Below are positions 1-9,650 of a stretch of DNA of 47,733 nt, in pieces. How positions within the stretch are numbered: the stretch's first letter is position 1; every line of letters begins with the position of its first letter. The stretch lies in the NCBI GenBank assembly GCA_002709395.1, contig PAQU01000075.1:6743-54475 (forward strand), given 5' to 3'. Below the pieces are notes generated by a model, which made no database searches, was not told the DNA's origin, and saw only the letters and a list, made by a program, of their open reading frames with translations. Position numbers and translations under genes: made by a program. This DNA comes from Roseibacillus sp. GTDB lineage: Bacteria; Verrucomicrobiota; Verrucomicrobiia; Verrucomicrobiales; Akkermansiaceae.

Positions 1-65
1 GAGGGGCGGCCGAGATTGCGGCTGGGGCGATTGTGGAACTACTGGAGCGAAAAGATGGCCACTGA
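1..65 (+). CDS. C-terminal fragment of an upstream gene (partial, runs off left edge)
   Basis: Frame 3 reads GAAEIAAGAIVELLERKDGH then TGA at 63-65; overlaps the ATG at 55 of the next gene, as in an operon junction. Confidence 0.4.
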   Translation, partial: GAAEIAAGAIVELLERKDGH

Positions 66-798
66 TTATGGAGACGGGCTTCCCGAGGAGCCCAAGAAGC
101 CGAACCCGGCATGGAAGATCGCGATGGTGGGAGCTCCTGCCTTCCTTCTCCTGTCGACCGGCTGGGCTCTCTGGATCTGGTGGAAGGAGTCTCAGGATGA
201 TTCGGTCGATCCACGCCTTGCGCTGGCCTCCGTAGCGGCGGAGGTAGTGGAGCTCGAGGACAGCCTGCACAAGCTTTCGAGTGTCCTGGGCCCCCGTGAC
301 TGGGAGTCAGCAGAGGGACGCATCAACATGCGCCGGGCCATTGCCCTGATCGATGGAACCCTCAGCCCGCGCAACTATGGGTTTGTTGTCCGAAGGGGTG
401 AGCGCTTGTCGTATGAGGGTGAGCCGTGGCCTACGGTCTGGGTCGACCTGGTGGGAGGTGGTGATCCAGAGCGGGTAGTATTGGTCAATGCCGCCTACGA
501 TGGTAGCGATGCGGAGATCGCCCTGGTTCTTGCGGTGGCACGGGATCTCAGGGATGAGCAATTTCACTGCACGGTCCGCTTCGTCTTCCACCCCTCAAGG
601 CTCTATTCTGGTCCGGGAGAGGAGAAGATCCTTTCAGATATCCTGGGCGATAAGGAGACCCTTGGCGCTACTTTGGCCCCCGAGTTGCCCGGTGGTGAGA
701 GCCAGTCCTCAGTCCGTGGAGCTTGGAATGGCGCGGAACTCAAGCCTCTGGCAGATGCCTTTGCCGAGCGGGTGCGGGACAGTGCCGAGGCCCTGTGA
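55..798 (+). CDS. Membrane-anchored hypothetical protein with a degenerate M28-peptidase-like segment
   Basis: ATG at 55 (MATDYGDGL) is preferred over the TTG at 16. One N-terminal TM (WKIAMVGAPAFLLLSTGWALWIWW), then VVLVNAAYDGSDAEIALVLAVARDLRDEQFHCTVRFVF. Confidence 0.6.
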   Translation: MATDYGDGLPEEPKKPNPAWKIAMVGAPAFLLLSTGWALWIWWKESQDDSVDPRLALASVAAEVVELEDSLHKLSSVLGPRDWESAEGRINMRRAIALIDGTLSPRNYGFVVRRGERLSYEGEPWPTVWVDLVGGGDPERVVLVNAAYDGSDAEIALVLAVARDLRDEQFHCTVRFVFHPSRLYSGPGEEKILSDILGDKETLGATLAPELPGGESQSSVRGAWNGAELKPLADAFAERVRDSAEAL

Positions 799-876
799 GA
801 CCCGGCTTTCTGACTGAGAATTGCCTTGATGCGGAGGAGGTCCCCGCGTATTTCTCCCGCCCCGAGGACTAAACAA

Positions 877-949
877 GGGGCATTAGCTCAGTTGGTAGAG
901 CGCTTCAATGGCATTGAAGAGGTCAACGGTTCGACTCCGTTATGCTCCA
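877..949 (+). tRNA. tRNA-Ala (anticodon GGC)
   Basis: GGGGCAT-TA-GCTC-AGTTGGTA-GAGC-G-CTTCA-ATGGCAT-TGAAG-AGGTC-AACGG-TTCGACT-CCGTT-ATGCTCC-A folds as a full cloverleaf. It has the G3:U70 alanine identity pair; CCA is not encoded. Confidence 0.97.
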
Positions 950-1102
950 GTCTTCGCCCGTTCGGGAGGAGGGGACGGGAAAGCAGCGAAAGGATCGATT
1001 TCGGCCGGCCGGGCTTACCCGCTCAACGGAAATCAGGGAAATCGCAACCTTGTCTTTTCTTTCTCGCCCAGTTTTTTGACACCACTCCTCAGATAATCAC
1101 CC

Positions 1103-1456
1103 ATGCCTGTTGAAGGACAAGATCTTGCCGTGGCCTGCGCCAGGGCTGCCGAGGAGATTCTCGCGGAAGATATCAAGATCCTCGATCTGCAGGGAATTTC
1201 CTCCCTGACAGATTTCATGGTGATTTGCTCCGGTAATTCCATGCCACACCTCAAGGCAATCCTGCGGGAGGTGGAAGCGAAGGTGCATGGGTTTACGGAA
1301 GCCAAGCCCCTCTACACCGAAGGGAGGGCTGACAGTCGCTGGGTGGTTCTCGATTATGTCGATGTCATGGTTCACATCATGCATGGAGAAATGCGGAAGC
1401 TTTACGCTCTGGAAGATCTCTGGGGAGATGCGAGCATGATTCAGTGGGAATCCTGA
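1103..1456 (+). CDS. rsfS: Ribosome silencing factor RsfS (YbeB/iojap family)
   Basis: ILDLQGISSLTDFMVICSGNSMPHLKAI...YTEGRADSRWVVLDYVDVMVHIMHGEMRKLYALEDLWGDA is diagnostic. Confidence 0.95.
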   Translation: MPVEGQDLAVACARAAEEILAEDIKILDLQGISSLTDFMVICSGNSMPHLKAILREVEAKVHGFTEAKPLYTEGRADSRWVVLDYVDVMVHIMHGEMRKLYALEDLWGDASMIQWES

Positions 1457-1525
1457 GGTCCGTCCGTCAGGTCGGAAATATGCCCTTCCCGGGATTTGAA
1501 TTTGAAATCTTTGAGGGGGAGCGGG

Positions 1526-2770
1526 ATGGTGCGTCCCGTGCGCATTGAACTGCTGACCACCGGAACAGAGCTTCTTCTCGGGACCACTCAGAATACCCAT
1601 GGGGCCTGGATCGGGCAGCGCCTCCTGCGAATGGGTCTGCGGATCTCCCGGCAGGTCACCGTGCCGGATGGACAGGCTGTAGGCGATGCCATGGGGGCAG
1701 GTCTAGCAGAGGGGGATGCTCTCATTGTGACGGGTGGGCTTGGCCCAACGAGTGACGATCTTACCCGGGAAAGCCTGGCGGAAGTGCTCGGACTTGAAAT
1801 GATTGAGGATGAGGCAGCCATGCGGACGATCGAGGAGTTCTTTGCGAGTCGCCAGAGAGAGATGGCTCCGGCCAACCGCAAGCAGGCCCGGGCCCCGGTG
1901 GGGGCGGACATACTCGCAAATCCGAATGGAACGGCCCCGGGGCTTTATCTTCCTCCGAGGTTGAGTGGTTCATTTAACTGTGCGGTGTTTCTTCTCCCCG
2001 GTCCCCCACGTGAGCTCTATCCGATGTTCGAGGCGGAGGTTGTGCCTCGGCTGCGGGCTCTCAGTGGAATTGAAGATGTGCCTGATTTCCTTGAGCTGAA
2101 GTTCGCGGGGGTTGGAGAGAGTGATTTTCACCAGGGAGTTGATGAGCAGCTGGAAGTCATCGACGGGTTGGAGCATGGCTATTGTGCCAGGCCCGGAGAA
2201 GTCGACCTGCGGTTGATGGGTTCTCCGTGTGCCGTACTGGAGGCCCGCAGGCTCGTGGAGAAATCGTTCGGGCAGGAACTAGTGAGTGATGATGGCTCAG
2301 TTCTTGAGGAAGTGGTGGTGCGTAAACTTATGGATCAGGGGAAGACTCTGGCGATTGCAGAGAGTTGCACGGGGGGGCTTATAGCCTCCCGGATTACTGA
2401 TGTCCCGGGCTCCTCGGAAGTGTTTCATTATGGATTTGTAACCTACGCCAATCAGGCCAAGCGGGATCTTATCGGGGTAATTGGTGAAGATATCTCGGAG
2501 CACGGGGCGGTTAGCGAACCGGTGGTGTGCCAGATGGCTGAGGGTGCCCTTCAGAGAGGAGATGCGGACCTTGCAGTTGCAGTGACCGGGATTGCGGGGC
2601 CTGCAGGAGGGAATAAGGAGAAGCCGGTGGGTACGGTTTTTCTCGGCATTGCAGAACGTGGCAGGGAGACCAGAGCGCTGAAGCAGTTTCATCCCTGGGG
2701 GCGTGATGTCTTCAAACGTCAGGTCAGCCAGTCTGCCTTGAACCTGGTCCGCTTGGCACTGGGAGGATAG
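1526..2770 (+). CDS. cinA: CinA family nicotinamide-nucleotide amidohydrolase / competence-damage inducible protein
   Basis: RIELLTTGTELLLGTTQNTHGAWIGQRL...GGLGPTSDDLTRE...AESCTGGLIASRITDVPGSSEVFHYGFVTYAN; ATG at 1526 chosen. Confidence 0.95.
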   Translation: MVRPVRIELLTTGTELLLGTTQNTHGAWIGQRLLRMGLRISRQVTVPDGQAVGDAMGAGLAEGDALIVTGGLGPTSDDLTRESLAEVLGLEMIEDEAAMRTIEEFFASRQREMAPANRKQARAPVGADILANPNGTAPGLYLPPRLSGSFNCAVFLLPGPPRELYPMFEAEVVPRLRALSGIEDVPDFLELKFAGVGESDFHQGVDEQLEVIDGLEHGYCARPGEVDLRLMGSPCAVLEARRLVEKSFGQELVSDDGSVLEEVVVRKLMDQGKTLAIAESCTGGLIASRITDVPGSSEVFHYGFVTYANQAKRDLIGVIGEDISEHGAVSEPVVCQMAEGALQRGDADLAVAVTGIAGPAGGNKEKPVGTVFLGIAERGRETRALKQFHPWGRDVFKRQVSQSALNLVRLALGG

Positions 2771-2775
2771 CCCTG

Positions 2776-3237
2776 TTACCTGCGATATCTGCGAACTTCG
2801 AATTCCGGATAACTTTCGACCAGTTCGTAGCCGCGGAACTGATCCTCGAATTCCGGAAAGAAGGTGTCGCCCTGGTGGCTGCCGTAGACCCACGAGACCA
2901 GGATTTCATCGAGGATCGGAAGAAAAAGAGAGTAGATTTCCGCTCCCCCCATGATGAACACGTTCGGCTCCTCAAGCTGAAGGGAGGCGAGTTCATCGGG
3001 ATCGTGGATAACCTCCACCCCCTCTGTTGACCATGAGTGGTCACGAGTGAGAACAATATTCTGCCGGGCGGGAAGGGGCTTGCCGATCGAATCGAAGGTC
3101 TTGCGGCCCATTACTACCGGATGACCACTGGTAGCACGTTTGAAAAACCTGAGATCCTCCGGCAAGTGCCAGGGCAGCCGGTTATCGCGACCGATGACCC
3201 GCTCCGGGGTCATGGCGACGATGGCGGTGAGAGTCAT
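2776..3237 (-). CDS. folA: Dihydrofolate reductase
   Basis: [61 protein letters not shown]; start overlaps the thyA stop (ATGA). Confidence 0.96.
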   Translation of the reverse strand: MTLTAIVAMTPERVIGRDNRLPWHLPEDLRFFKRATSGHPVVMGRKTFDSIGKPLPARQNIVLTRDHSWSTEGVEVIHDPDELASLQLEEPNVFIMGGAEIYSLFLPILDEILVSWVYGSHQGDTFFPEFEDQFRGYELVESYPEFEVRRYRR

Positions 3238-4043
3238 ACTGAGACCTCCGCCTTGATATGAGGATGAGGATCGTAGTTCTCGAGGGTGAAGTCCTCAAAG
3301 GAGAAGTCGTCGATCCCGCGCACCTCCGGATTGATTCGCATTCTCGGAAGGGGGCGTGGTTCCCGGGTCAGCTGCAATTCTGCCTGCTCGATGTGATTGG
3401 AGTAGAGGTGCAGGTCCCCGAAGGAGTGGATGAAGTCACGCGGTTCGTAGTCGAGCACCTGTGCGATCATCATCGTAAACAGGGAGTAGCTTGCGATATT
3501 GAAAGGGACTCCAAGAAAGAGATCCGCGCTGCGCTGGTAGAGCTGGCATGAGAGCCCGGGACGTCCGTCCCGGGCGGCGTGGACGTAGAACTGAAAGAGC
3601 AGATGACAGGGCGGAAGGGCCATCTGGTCGACCTTGCCGACATTCCATGCAGAGACGATGTGGCGGCGGGAGTGGGGCTTGTTACCCAGATCGTCAATGA
3701 GGCGTGCGATCTGGTCGATGCCTTTCCCCTCACCGGTTTCCCAAGCCCTCCATTGCTGTCCGTAGACCGGCCCAAGATCACCGTTTTCGTCAGCCCATTC
3801 GTCCCATATCCGTACCTTGTTCTCCTGCAGGTATCGAATATTGGTATCCCCCATCAGAAACCAGAGCAGTTCATGGATGATGGATCGGAGATGAAGTTTC
3901 TTGGTGGTAAGGCAGGGAAATCCCTCGCGCAGGTCATAGCGGACTTGTCTCCCGAAAACCGAGCGGGTTCCGGTGCCAGTGCGGTCAGCGCGCTCTTCGC
4001 CGTTTTCTAGAACATCGCGGAGCAGATCCAAGTATTGCCGCAC
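3234..4043 (-). CDS. thyA: Thymidylate synthase
   Basis: [51 protein letters not shown]...[12 protein letters not shown]...[29 protein letters not shown]. Confidence 0.98.
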   Translation of the reverse strand: MRQYLDLLRDVLENGEERADRTGTGTRSVFGRQVRYDLREGFPCLTTKKLHLRSIIHELLWFLMGDTNIRYLQENKVRIWDEWADENGDLGPVYGQQWRAWETGEGKGIDQIARLIDDLGNKPHSRRHIVSAWNVGKVDQMALPPCHLLFQFYVHAARDGRPGLSCQLYQRSADLFLGVPFNIASYSLFTMMIAQVLDYEPRDFIHSFGDLHLYSNHIEQAELQLTREPRPLPRMRINPEVRGIDDFSFEDFTLENYDPHPHIKAEVSV

Positions 4044-4143
4044 GCTGTTCTTTAACCATGAATGGGACGAAAGACGCTAAAAAAATCAGGATGGGAATAA
4101 CTTTGGGAACCACCCCATGGGGGCAACCCTTGATCGGCTGAGG

Positions 4144-4551
4144 CTAATGGTCATCGCCGCGAGGTTTTCTTCGGAGCTCCTTTTTCTGCCCGTGTTGCCT
4201 CTTCAGGCCTACTTCACGCTGTCTCTGCCTCCGGGAACGACGGCGTTTCTGTCGACGGATTTTCTCAATGCGTTGCTGGCGCTCGGATTTGCGGCCCTGG
4301 GCAATCTCCTCGAGGCGTTCGCAAAGCTCCCGGCGGGCGATGAAGCGGTTCATCTCGCGTGAGCGCTGGGCCTGGCACTTGATTTCGATTCCGCTGGGCT
4401 GATGCTGGAGATAGACGCAGGAGCTTGTCTTGTTGATTTTCTGGCCCCCGTGCCCGGTTCCCCTGATGAAACGCTCGATTAGATCGTCCTCCAGAATGCC
4501 GAGATCCACCATGCGCCGTTTCAGGGCCGCACGCTTGTCCTGTCCGATCAT
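4144..4551 (-). CDS. RF-1 domain-only peptide chain release factor-like protein (putative ribosome rescue factor)
   Basis: GTGHGGQKINKTSSCVYLQHQPSGIEIKCQ has the GGQ motif; long K/R-rich C-terminal tail. 4-nt overlap (ATGA) with the panB stop. Confidence 0.85.
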   Translation of the reverse strand: MIGQDKRAALKRRMVDLGILEDDLIERFIRGTGHGGQKINKTSSCVYLQHQPSGIEIKCQAQRSREMNRFIARRELCERLEEIAQGRKSERQQRIEKIRRQKRRRSRRQRQREVGLKRQHGQKKELRRKPRGDDH

Positions 4552-5399
4552 GAAGCAGCCGGTGCAGGAATCGTGGTTCGTTCCGTAGCGTGGCAGTGCA
4601 AAATATAGTCGGAGACGGATTTCCTTATCTCGCCCGCAACGTCGGCACGTTGCGTTGCAAATGGGGGAACAAACCAGGGGTAGGATCCGATCACGTCGGA
4701 AGTTACCGCGATCTCCCCGTCACAGTTTCCGGTACCACATCCTATGCCAATGGTGGGAATTCCGGTATGACAGCGCACCTCTTTAGCAACAGTGGGAACG
4801 ACGCTTTCAAGGACGACCGCGAAGCAACCAGCTGTCTCAAGGGCGACCGCGCCTTGGAGAAGGCATGAGGCTTCTGCGCTGGACTTTCCCTTGGTTCTGT
4901 ATCCGCCCTCTTCCCTGACCTGTTGCGGGAGCATTCCCAGATGGCCAAGGACGGGGATACCCTCCCTTATTATAGCAGCGACGTTTTCAGCCTGTTCCGT
5001 TCCTCCCTCCAGTTTGACCGCTTCCGCACCAGCCTTGACCAGGGTATGGGCGTTCTGGACCGCCTCGGTTTCATTATCGTAAGAGTTGATGGGAAGATCG
5101 GCCACGAGAAGGGCTTTGCGGCAACCACGGGCTGCGGCGGACACATGATGGATCATGTGCTCCATGGTTACATGGGTGGTATCGGGAAATCCAAGCACCA
5201 CCATGCCAAGAGAGTCTCCGACAAGAATGAGGTCCGTGCCAGCTTCGTCAAGAAGGCGAGCGGTGGGGTAGTCCCAGGCAGTGAGCGCAGCAATTGGTGG
5301 CCCTTCCTCCTTTCGTGCCCGGATCGCGGAACACTTGTCGCTGACATTCACATACACGTGATAACAGCTCTTCGAGTGGATGCGAGTCCGGGAGGGCAA
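4548..5399 (-). CDS. panB: 3-methyl-2-oxobutanoate hydroxymethyltransferase
   Basis: ALTAWDYPTARLLDEAGTDLILVGDSLGMVVLGFPDTTHVTMEHMIHHVSAAARG...VKLEGG...VLGHLGMLPQ. The true start may be internal to the ORF. Confidence 0.95.
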   Translation of the reverse strand: MPSRTRIHSKSCYHVYVNVSDKCSAIRARKEEGPPIAALTAWDYPTARLLDEAGTDLILVGDSLGMVVLGFPDTTHVTMEHMIHHVSAAARGCRKALLVADLPINSYDNETEAVQNAHTLVKAGAEAVKLEGGTEQAENVAAIIREGIPVLGHLGMLPQQVREEGGYRTKGKSSAEASCLLQGAVALETAGCFAVVLESVVPTVAKEVRCHTGIPTIGIGCGTGNCDGEIAVTSDVIGSYPWFVPPFATQRADVAGEIRKSVSDYILHCHATERTTIPAPAAS

Positions 5400-5491
5400 A
5401 AAGATATCCGGATTCTGGTATTCTTCGTATCAGCCATCGGGCTTTCCCCTCAGAACAGCAGAAACAGATGAGCAGGGGTAGATCACCCCGG

Positions 5492-6001
5492 CTACCACAT
5501 GGCTTGAACGAGAACCGGTTCAGCTTCCCCGGAGTCAAGGTGACTGAGATGCTCGCTGATGGTGACGGTATCTCCCGGCAGGGTCAGAAGGGGACGGATA
5601 TCGGCAAGAGGTTGCAGGACGAATCGCCGATCGACCATTCGCGGATGGGGAATGACGAGAATGCCGGCATCGATGACGTATTCACCGTAGTAGAGGATAT
5701 CGATATCGATGATGCGGGGGGCATTGGGGGGACTGCCCGGCTGACGTCCGAGGTGGAGCTCGAAACCCTGCGTATTCTCGAGGAGTTCGGCAGGTGTTCC
5801 GATGTAGTCGATCTCGATCACGGTGTTGAAGAAATCCGGGGAGTCTTCCGGGCAGTTCACCGGTTCGCTCTGGTAGATGGGAGCCTGCTCGAAATGGGTT
5901 CCCTCGGGGGAAAGGTTCCGGATAAGTTCGCGGGCCGCACGCAGGTTGACAATACGGTCGCCGAGGTTCGACCCCAGCGCTATTCCTACCCGAGCTGCCA
6001 T
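5492..6001 (-). CDS. folK: 2-amino-4-hydroxy-6-hydroxymethyldihydropteridine diphosphokinase
   Basis: VGIALGSNLGDRIVNLRAARELI...FFNTVIEIDY...PNAPRIIDIDILYYGEYVID...IPHPRMVDRRFVLQPLADI. Confidence 0.95.
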   Translation of the reverse strand: MAARVGIALGSNLGDRIVNLRAARELIRNLSPEGTHFEQAPIYQSEPVNCPEDSPDFFNTVIEIDYIGTPAELLENTQGFELHLGRQPGSPPNAPRIIDIDILYYGEYVIDAGILVIPHPRMVDRRFVLQPLADIRPLLTLPGDTVTISEHLSHLDSGEAEPVLVQAMW

Positions 6002-6082
6002 TTCAAGATGCTACTGCTGCAGTTTTCATGCCGGGTTTGGCCAGACGTGGTAAAACAGGATTCTACGGTGAACTGGAGCTCC

Positions 6083-6817
6083 CTACCTGAGGCCCAGGAC
6101 GTCCTGCATGTCGTAAAGGCCGGGCTCCCTGTCCCGGAGCCAGAGGGCGGCCCGCAGGGCGCCTGAAGCAAAGGTCATCCGGCTTGAAGCCTTGTGAGTC
6201 AGCTCCACCCGTTCTCCGTCTGCAGCAAACATTACGGTGTGATCGCCCACGACATCCCCGCCTCGCAGGGAGTGCATGCCGATTTGCTGGGTTGGACGTT
6301 CGCCAGTGATCCCGACGCGTCCATGGACGACATCATCCTGATAGGAGGTCCCGGTTTCCTCGTTGAGAATCTCAAGGAGGCGGCGGGCAGTTCCCGAGGG
6401 AGCATCAATCTTATGGCGATGATGCATTTCGGTAACCTCAATGTCGAAGCGTTCGTTATCAAGGACCTGAGCCGCATGCCGGGTGAGCCAGAAGAGGGTA
6501 TTGACTCCAATGGAGAAGTTGGGAGCGAGGACAATGGGAATTTTTTCCGATGCTTTGCCGATGGCTGCTCGCTCGCTCTCGTTATGCCCGGTTGTGCCGA
6601 TGACAAGGGCTGTGTTGGTAGCGGTGGCGTCTTCGAGCAACTGGGAGGTGAAGGAGTGGATGGTAAAATCAATTACGGCTCCCGCTCCCTCCAGGAGGGG
6701 AGTCAGTTCCTCGCCCGTGTCATGCGTTCCATGAATGGTGGCATCCGGGTGGGCCTCCACGGCTTCAGCTACGGAGAGGCCCATGCGCCCTGAGCGTCCG
6801 GTGATAACGATGTTCAT
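6083..6817 (-). CDS. dapB: 4-hydroxy-tetrahydrodipicolinate reductase
   Basis: MNIVITGRSGRMGLSVAEAV...VIDFTIHSFT...VIGTTGHNE...APNFSIGVNTLF...EVTEMHHRHKIDAPSGTARRL. Confidence 0.97.
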   Translation of the reverse strand: MNIVITGRSGRMGLSVAEAVEAHPDATIHGTHDTGEELTPLLEGAGAVIDFTIHSFTSQLLEDATATNTALVIGTTGHNESERAAIGKASEKIPIVLAPNFSIGVNTLFWLTRHAAQVLDNERFDIEVTEMHHRHKIDAPSGTARRLLEILNEETGTSYQDDVVHGRVGITGERPTQQIGMHSLRGGDVVGDHTVMFAADGERVELTHKASSRMTFASGALRAALWLRDREPGLYDMQDVLGLR

Positions 6818-6836
6818 GATGATGGCGGGGAACCGG

Positions 6837-7715
6837 CTACAGGAGATCGAAATCGCTGAGCACTGCTTTCAGGGTTTCAGTTTTATCCTCGGTGAGACCG
6901 ACAAGAGGAAGGCGGAACTCGGAAGTGCACCGGCCGCAGAGGGCAAGGGCGCTCTTGATGGGGATTGGATTGGTGTCAAGAGTCATGAGCACACTGAGGA
7001 GCGGATAGTAGTGTTTCTGAATCTCAAGGGCCTCATCGAAGGACCCCTCGAGAGCGGCTTTGATCTGGCGGGAGATCACCCCGGGGATCAGGTTGGCGGC
7101 TACGGAAACAACCCCGGCAGCTCCCACCGACATGAAGGGTACGGTGAGGGGGTCATCCCCGGAAAGAACCGTAAAGTCTGCCGGGACCGCCTGGACGAGC
7201 TTGTTGACCCGGTCAGATGAACCTCCTGCTTCCTTGATGCTGACTACGGTTTCACAATCGCTGGCCAGGCGCGCCACTGTTTCCACGTCGATCTGGATGA
7301 CGCTGCGTCCGGGAACCGAGTAGAGCATGAGGGGAAGGGATGAAGCTTCCGCTATCGCCTTGAAGTGCTGATAGAGCCCTTCCTGGGAGGGCTTGTTGTA
7401 ATAGGGACAGACCTGGAGCGAGCCATCTACCCCGGCCTTCTCGGCTTCCCTGGTAAGATAAATGGCTTCGCTGGTGGAATTGGCGCCTGTCCCGGCCACT
7501 ACCTTGAGGCGTCCTGCGGAAAACTGCACCGCGTGTCTGATGATCTCGATATGTTCGCTGGCATCGACGGTGGGAGATTCGCCGGTGGTACCAACCGGAA
7601 CAATTCCATCAATACCCTCCTCTGCCTGATGATTGATCAGGGCCTCGAACGCCTCGTAATCCACCTGTCCTTCACGAAAAGGGGTTACCAGAGCGGTATA
7701 ACTGCCTGTGAACAT
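6837..7715 (-). CDS. dapA: 4-hydroxy-tetrahydrodipicolinate synthase
   Basis: MFTGSYTALVTPFREGQVDYEAFEALINHQAEEGIDGIVPVGTTGESPTV...YYNKPSQEGLYQHFKAIAE...LYSVPGRS. Confidence 0.98.
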   Translation of the reverse strand: MFTGSYTALVTPFREGQVDYEAFEALINHQAEEGIDGIVPVGTTGESPTVDASEHIEIIRHAVQFSAGRLKVVAGTGANSTSEAIYLTREAEKAGVDGSLQVCPYYNKPSQEGLYQHFKAIAEASSLPLMLYSVPGRSVIQIDVETVARLASDCETVVSIKEAGGSSDRVNKLVQAVPADFTVLSGDDPLTVPFMSVGAAGVVSVAANLIPGVISRQIKAALEGSFDEALEIQKHYYPLLSVLMTLDTNPIPIKSALALCGRCTSEFRLPLVGLTEDKTETLKAVLSDFDLL

Positions 7716-7772
7716 GGGAGGAGAGTAGTGGGGAGCGATGCGGTCACTAGCAAGGGCAAAAACACGTTGTGG

Positions 7773-8582
7773 TCACAGCGTGATCTCGCCTTCGAAGACA
7801 AACTCGGCTGGTCCCGTGAGGGTGACCTCCCGGAAGCCTGATTCGGCGTTCCCCTTAAATCCGACCTTCAGGGTTTCCCCACCCCGGACGTCCACTTTGA
7901 CCGGGGAGGGAACTCCATTGAGGAGGTGATACACAATGGCGCAGGCCACCATCCCCGTCCCGCAGGCGAGGGTTTCCCCTTCTACGCCCCGCTCGTAGGT
8001 TCGGATCGCGATATGTCCGGGTGCTGTCTCCTTTACAAAGTTGGCATTTGTTCCCTGGGGGAAATGGTCGTGGTAGCGGATGGCGGCCCCGATCCTCTTC
8101 ACATCGCAATTGACGAGGTCATCAACAAAGGCGAGGGCGTGGGGGACTCCGGTATTGAGAGCGTGAACGGGGTTTTCCAGCCCTTCGATCGCTATCCCGC
8201 AATCCAGTTCGAGGGCAAACGGGTCTGACATGGTGACCTCCACGTCCTCGCCTACAAGTCGGGAGGTAAGTTCGCCAGCGATGGTTTCGAAGCTGAGCTC
8301 TTCCTGGTTGCCGGCAAGTAATCGAGCGGTGTAGCGCCCGAAACAGCGAGCTCCGTTGCCACACATTTCAGCTTCACCCCCGTCGGAGTTATAGTAGCGG
8401 AACCTGAAATCAGCCTTACCCTCGGCAGGTTCTACGGCCAGCAGGCCATCTGCGCCCACTCCGCGGTGGCGATCGCAGATTCTCGCGATCTGCTCACTGC
8501 TGAGCTGGATAGACAGGTCACGATTGTCGATCATGACGAAGTCGTTTCCAGCTCCGTTCATCTTGGTGAAGGGAAGACGCAT
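7773..8582 (-). CDS. dapF: Diaminopimelate epimerase
   Basis: FTKMNGAGNDFVMIDNR...CDRHRGVGADGLL...YYNSDGGEAEMCGNGARCFGRY...TYERGVEGETLACGTGMVA. Confidence 0.98.
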   Translation of the reverse strand: MRLPFTKMNGAGNDFVMIDNRDLSIQLSSEQIARICDRHRGVGADGLLAVEPAEGKADFRFRYYNSDGGEAEMCGNGARCFGRYTARLLAGNQEELSFETIAGELTSRLVGEDVEVTMSDPFALELDCGIAIEGLENPVHALNTGVPHALAFVDDLVNCDVKRIGAAIRYHDHFPQGTNANFVKETAPGHIAIRTYERGVEGETLACGTGMVACAIVYHLLNGVPSPVKVDVRGGETLKVGFKGNAESGFREVTLTGPAEFVFEGEITL

Positions 8583-8630
8583 GGCGTGCCGGATTTGAGA
8601 TGAAGGCGATACTTTCGTTGTGCGTAAAGG

Positions 8631-9443
8631 TCAAGTTTGGGACTGGCCCTTGGCTGCCTTGATAAGGGGTCGGGTGAAAGCGCCTACCTTGTCCGCGACA
8701 TCCGGGTTTCCGGCATTGAGTTCGACCTGTTTGACGATGGCGGAGCCCACCACGATACCGTCCGAGACGGAGGCTACGAGAGCGGCTTGTTCCGGGGTGG
8801 AAATTCCGAATCCCACACAGACAGGAACATCAGTATGCTCTTTGATAAGCGCCACGTGCTCTCCAATCTGGGCGGAAGGACCGCCGTGGGCGCCGGTGAC
8901 CCCGGTACGGGAGAGCGCGTAAATGAACCCCCCGGCATTATTTGCAAGAAGGGCAATTCGTCCGGGAGGAGTAGTGGGGGCGATGAGGCGGATCTGCTTG
9001 AGACCTGCATCACTGGCCATCTCGCAATTCAGGGCCGCCTCATCGGGGGGAAGATCAAGGAGGAGAATACCGTCGGCACCAGCCTCGGCGGCATCGCGAT
9101 GGTATGAATCATAGCCGTAGGCATAGACAGGGTTGAGATAGGTAAAGAGGACGATCGGCACCTGGTGAGAACTCCGGAAGCGCCGGATAAGCTCAAACAC
9201 CTGTGCGGTATCACTTCCAGCTGAGAGGGCCCGGGCAGCAGCGGCCTGGTTCACGATGCCGTCGGCCAGGGGGTCGGAAAAGGGAACTCCCAGTTCGATG
9301 ATATCCGCTCCGGCCTCTGCAAGAGCGACCAGGATTTCAAGGGAGCGCTCCAGGTCGGGATCGCCAGCGCTCACATAAGCGACGAAGGCTTTTTCGCCCT
9401 GATTCCTGAGATTCTCGAAGGTGGCGTCGATGCGGTTGCTCAT
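8631..9443 (-). CDS. trpA: Tryptophan synthase alpha subunit
   Basis: FVAYVSAGDPDLERSLEILVALAEAGADIIELGVPFSDPLADG...YLNPVYAYG...GADGILLLDLPPDE...GVTGAHGG...VCVGFGIS. Confidence 0.97.
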   Translation of the reverse strand: MSNRIDATFENLRNQGEKAFVAYVSAGDPDLERSLEILVALAEAGADIIELGVPFSDPLADGIVNQAAAARALSAGSDTAQVFELIRRFRSSHQVPIVLFTYLNPVYAYGYDSYHRDAAEAGADGILLLDLPPDEAALNCEMASDAGLKQIRLIAPTTPPGRIALLANNAGGFIYALSRTGVTGAHGGPSAQIGEHVALIKEHTDVPVCVGFGISTPEQAALVASVSDGIVVGSAIVKQVELNAGNPDVADKVGAFTRPLIKAAKGQSQT

Positions 9444-9650
9444 GCCGACCGAGAAATAGGCGAGAGAGGGTCCGGAGGAAAGGACGATTGACGAACGAGG
9501 TGAGATCTTAGTGGCTCATTCCAGCGGCCATGAGCGTGGCCTACCCGGTGGATGGAGGTGAGGTTCTGGTGGTTAATGAATGAGAAACCGTGATCCTTGA
9601 GGCGAGTTTTGACTGGTTTTTGGGTGGGAAGAGGCTACCTAACACGTGAC

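Noticed and set aside
826-1113. 95-aa ORF (MMRRRSPRISPAPRTKQGALAQLVERFNGIEEVNGSTPLCSS...)
   Set aside because: It reads through the tRNA-Ala gene; LAQLVERFNGIEEVNGSTPL is the typical spurious translation of a tRNA.
1097-1600. 167-aa minus-strand ORF opposite rsfS
   Set aside because: The opposite strand encodes an unambiguous RsfS; this ORF shows no family features.
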